8,193 nucleotides of DNA from a bacterium. Its GTDB lineage: Bacteria > RBG-13-66-14. This document shows positions 6,569 to 8,193 of this stretch, piece by piece. The notes under the pieces were generated by a model that did not search any database, had not been told where the DNA came from, and saw only the letters and a list, made by a program, of their open reading frames with translations. Where the stretch lies: assembly GCA_021107695.1 (NCBI GenBank), contig JAIOSI010000263.1, positions 1-8,193 of the forward strand. Reading direction: 5' to 3'. Every line of letters starts with the position of its first letter. Position 1 is the first letter of the stretch. The translations under genes were made by a program, and so were the position numbers.

Positions 6569-6814
6569 ATGACCTCAGAACAGAAACCATCCGTCTTCCG
6601 GCGAATCCTTATCGCGCCCATCGTCTGGCCGATTCGGTTCTATCGCCGATACATCTCGCCAGCCTTCGCGCCGCACTGCCGCTTTACACCCAGCTGTAGC
6701 GAGTACGCCCTCCTCGCCCTGAAGAAGTACGGACTGTTCAAAGGCTTGGCAAAGGCGATCTGGCGAGTGCTGCGCTGCAATCCCTGGGGCGGCCATGGTC
6801 ATGATCCGCCGTAG
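6569..6814 (+). CDS. yidD: Membrane protein insertion efficiency factor YidD
   Basis: An 81-residue protein with the YidD signature throughout: IVWPIRFYRRYISPAF (18-33), the CRFTPSCSEYA block (about 37-47), LKKYGLFKGLAKAIWRVLRCNPWGG (51-75), and a terminal DPP. YidD is a small inner-membrane-associated protein with a membrane-binding amphipathic N-terminus that assists YidC-dependent membrane protein insertion. The ATG at 6569 is the first start after an in-frame TAA at 6557-6559, so the start is well bounded, but no clear Shine-Dalgarno precedes it. The usual neighbours rpmH, rnpA and yidC are absent; yidD stands alone here, divergent from the lipoprotein-lpxB operon and convergent with the lysine aminotransferase. 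The stop is TAG. Confidence 0.95.
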   Translation: MTSEQKPSVFRRILIAPIVWPIRFYRRYISPAFAPHCRFTPSCSEYALLALKKYGLFKGLAKAIWRVLRCNPWGGHGHDPP

Positions 6815-6842
6815 AATCAGCGAGATAACATAGAGGTTAACC

Positions 6843-6872
6843 AAAAGCGGGAAGCCAAGTGCCTCCCGCTTT
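6843..6872. terminator. Bidirectional terminator between yidD and the aminotransferase gene
   Basis: AAAGCGGGA (6844-6852) pairs perfectly with TCCCGCTTT (6864-6872) around an 11-base loop. The minus strand ends the stem in TTTT and the plus strand in TTT. It lies 30 bases after the yidD stop and 31 bases after the aminotransferase stop, so it can end both convergent transcripts. Confidence 0.8.
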
Positions 6873-6902
6873 GTCGTTTCGTATCGGTTGAGCTTCTCAG
6901 AG

Positions 6903-8193
6903 CTACAGGCTCGTCAGGACTTCTCGCATGATTGCGAGAGCCTGGTCGGCCTGGGCAATCGTCAGGTTGAGCGGCGGACGGAAGCGAATCGAGCGCGGGC
7001 CGCAGGTTACGGCGAAGAGACCCTTGTCGTAGGCTGCCTGCCAGACCTTACCACGCATTTCACCGTTGGGAAGATCGAAGGCGATCATCAATCCCAGTCC
7101 CCGTGGGGCGGTAGCTGGTGTGCCTTTGATGATCTCGCCGAGACCCTTGAGGATATGCGCCCCGACCCGTGCGGCGTTCTCGACGAGATTTTCCTCCTCG
7201 ATGACCTCCAGATATGCCTGGGAGCGAATCATGTCCACCAGGTTGCCGCCCCAGGTGCTGTTGAGGCGACTGCCACCGGGGACGCTGCCATCGGGAGCGA
7301 CCTCGTCGGAGAAGCAGTGATACTTCACTGTATCCACCTTTGATCCGACCATGATTCCGCAGACCTGGCTCTTCTTGCCGAAGCAGATCACATCGGGCTT
7401 AACGCCGTAATGTTCCGCTGCCCAAAACTTTCCGATCAGACCATAGCCGCTCTGTACTTCATCATAAAGCAGCAGCGCGCCAGCCTCATCGGCAAGCTCG
7501 CGGAGCTTCTGGTGGAACTCGGTACGGAAGTGGCGGTCGCCACCCTCCGCCTGAATCGGCTCGATGAGGAACCCGGCAAGGGTATTGGGGTGCTTCTTCA
7601 TCGCGGCTTTAATCTCAGCGATTGCCTTTGCTTCCAGCTTCTCAACAGCCTTGGTGCGTTCCGGCTCGTTCAGCGAGAAGTCAATCGCCGGAGAGCTGAT
7701 CCGGGGCCAGTCGAACTTGGGGAAATACTTGTACTTCCGGGGGTCAGCGGTGTTGGTAACCGAGAGGGTGTATCCGGTGCGCCCGTGGAAGGCATGCTCG
7801 AAGTGGAGGATCACCAGCTCGTTCTCGTGAGTCTGAGCTTCAGCATCGTCTTTCCAGATTCCGGCTTCGAGGTTGAGCTTGGTCTTCCAGTCGAAGGACA
7901 CCTTCATAGCGTTCTCTACGGCAAGACCGCCGCCGGAGACCAGGAAGAGGTACTTCATGTAGTCGGGCATCGCGACCCGCGCCCAGGTGTCCACGAACTC
8001 TGCCAGCTCCGTGGTGTAAACATCGGAGTTGGACGGCTTGTTTACTGCGACCCGACCGAGCTTTTGCAGAAACTCACGGGCGATCAGCCTCGGGTGGATC
8101 TAGCCAATCCGCGAACTGGCCAAGACGGTGCAAAAGTCCAGCTGCTCCCGTCCGGAGCGCTTGGCTTTAGTGATAGCGCCCTTGCTCTCTTCA
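6903..8193 (-). CDS. lat: L-lysine 6-transaminase (lysine epsilon-aminotransferase), 5'-partial, with internal in-frame TAG
   Basis: This is a class III PLP-dependent aminotransferase. It transfers the epsilon-amino group of L-lysine to 2-oxoglutarate, giving allysine/piperideine-6-carboxylate. An open stretch of 363 codons runs from GTG at 7994 to TAG at 6905-6903. The same frame continues upstream through NKPSNSDVYT, a LAT hallmark, to a TAG at 8102-8100, and beyond it through LDFCTVLASSRIG to the window edge. Counting from GTG 7994, motifs are the GGGLAVENAMK cofactor-phosphate region (21-31), HAFHGRTGY (67-75), EPIQAEGGDRHFR (145-157), LLLYDEVQSG with PLP Asp D178, the FGKKSQVCG lysine motif (205-213), SRLNSTWGGNL, and RFRPPL near the end. 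The GTG start would remove the N-terminal region, so it is probably not the native start. Sequence near and above the TAG departs from family expectation (SSRIG-stop-IHP where PIGxNHP-like sequence is usual), suggesting decay or base errors. Confidence 0.88.
8100..8102 (-). other. In-frame TAG within the lysine aminotransferase
   Basis: The frame reads ASSRIG-TAG-IHPRL, with recognisable LAT sequence on both sides and no shift. A bulky residue (Met, Tyr, Phe or His) followed by Asn is usual here. TAG is also the true stop of five genes in the window, which argues against general amber recoding. Confidence 0.85.

Overview
The window looks like chromosomal DNA of a Gram-negative (diderm) bacterium of moderately high GC. 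It carries two lipid A/LPS genes (lpxB and an msbA-type ABC flippase), an outer-membrane beta-barrel protein, a lipoprotein, and yidD. The PorV/TraF-like barrel family, the lipoprotein with an AgmX/PglI (TonB-C-like) domain and the lysine 6-transaminase would fit an FCB-superphylum or similar candidate-phylum lineage. That placement is inference from family flavour, not a phylogenetic result.

Layout. (1) 1-192 (+): the 3' end of an unrecognised gene. (2) 284-357 (+): tRNA-Gln(CUG) with encoded CCA, a likely promoter just upstream and a strong intrinsic terminator just downstream (359-383). (3) 525-1910 (-): a 461-residue outer-membrane barrel protein, with its own hairpin terminator at 460-488. 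(4) 6466 down to 2095 (-): an apparent four-gene operon: lipoprotein, lpxB, msbA-like ABC transporter, DnaC-like AAA+ helicase loader. The first junction is a TAGTG overlap, the second an 8-base overlap and the third a 56-bp gap; a terminator follows at 1977-2001. (5) 6467-6568: a divergent promoter region with overlapping -10 elements and a 20-bp-periodic repeat, serving the operon on one side and yidD (6569-6814, +) on the other. (6) A bidirectional terminator at 6843-6872 separates yidD from a convergent L-lysine 6-transaminase gene (6903-8193, -), whose 5' end lies outside the window.

Functionally the operon joins the lipid A disaccharide-forming step (LpxB) to its transport across the inner membrane (MsbA-like), with an envelope lipoprotein at the front and, unexpectedly, a replicative-helicase-loader homologue at the end.

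The most notable feature is two in-frame nonsense codons inside otherwise well-conserved genes. One is a TGA exactly at the first glycine of the DnaC-like Walker A motif. The other is a TAG in the N-terminal part of the lysine aminotransferase. None of the eight visible genes ends in TGA; they use TAA or TAG. Sequencing error, recent pseudogenisation and recoding all remain possible. The near absence of TGA elsewhere in the reading frames argues against wholesale reassignment. I see no CRISPR array, integrase, transposase or defence system. No gene-free stretch exceeds about 180 bases.
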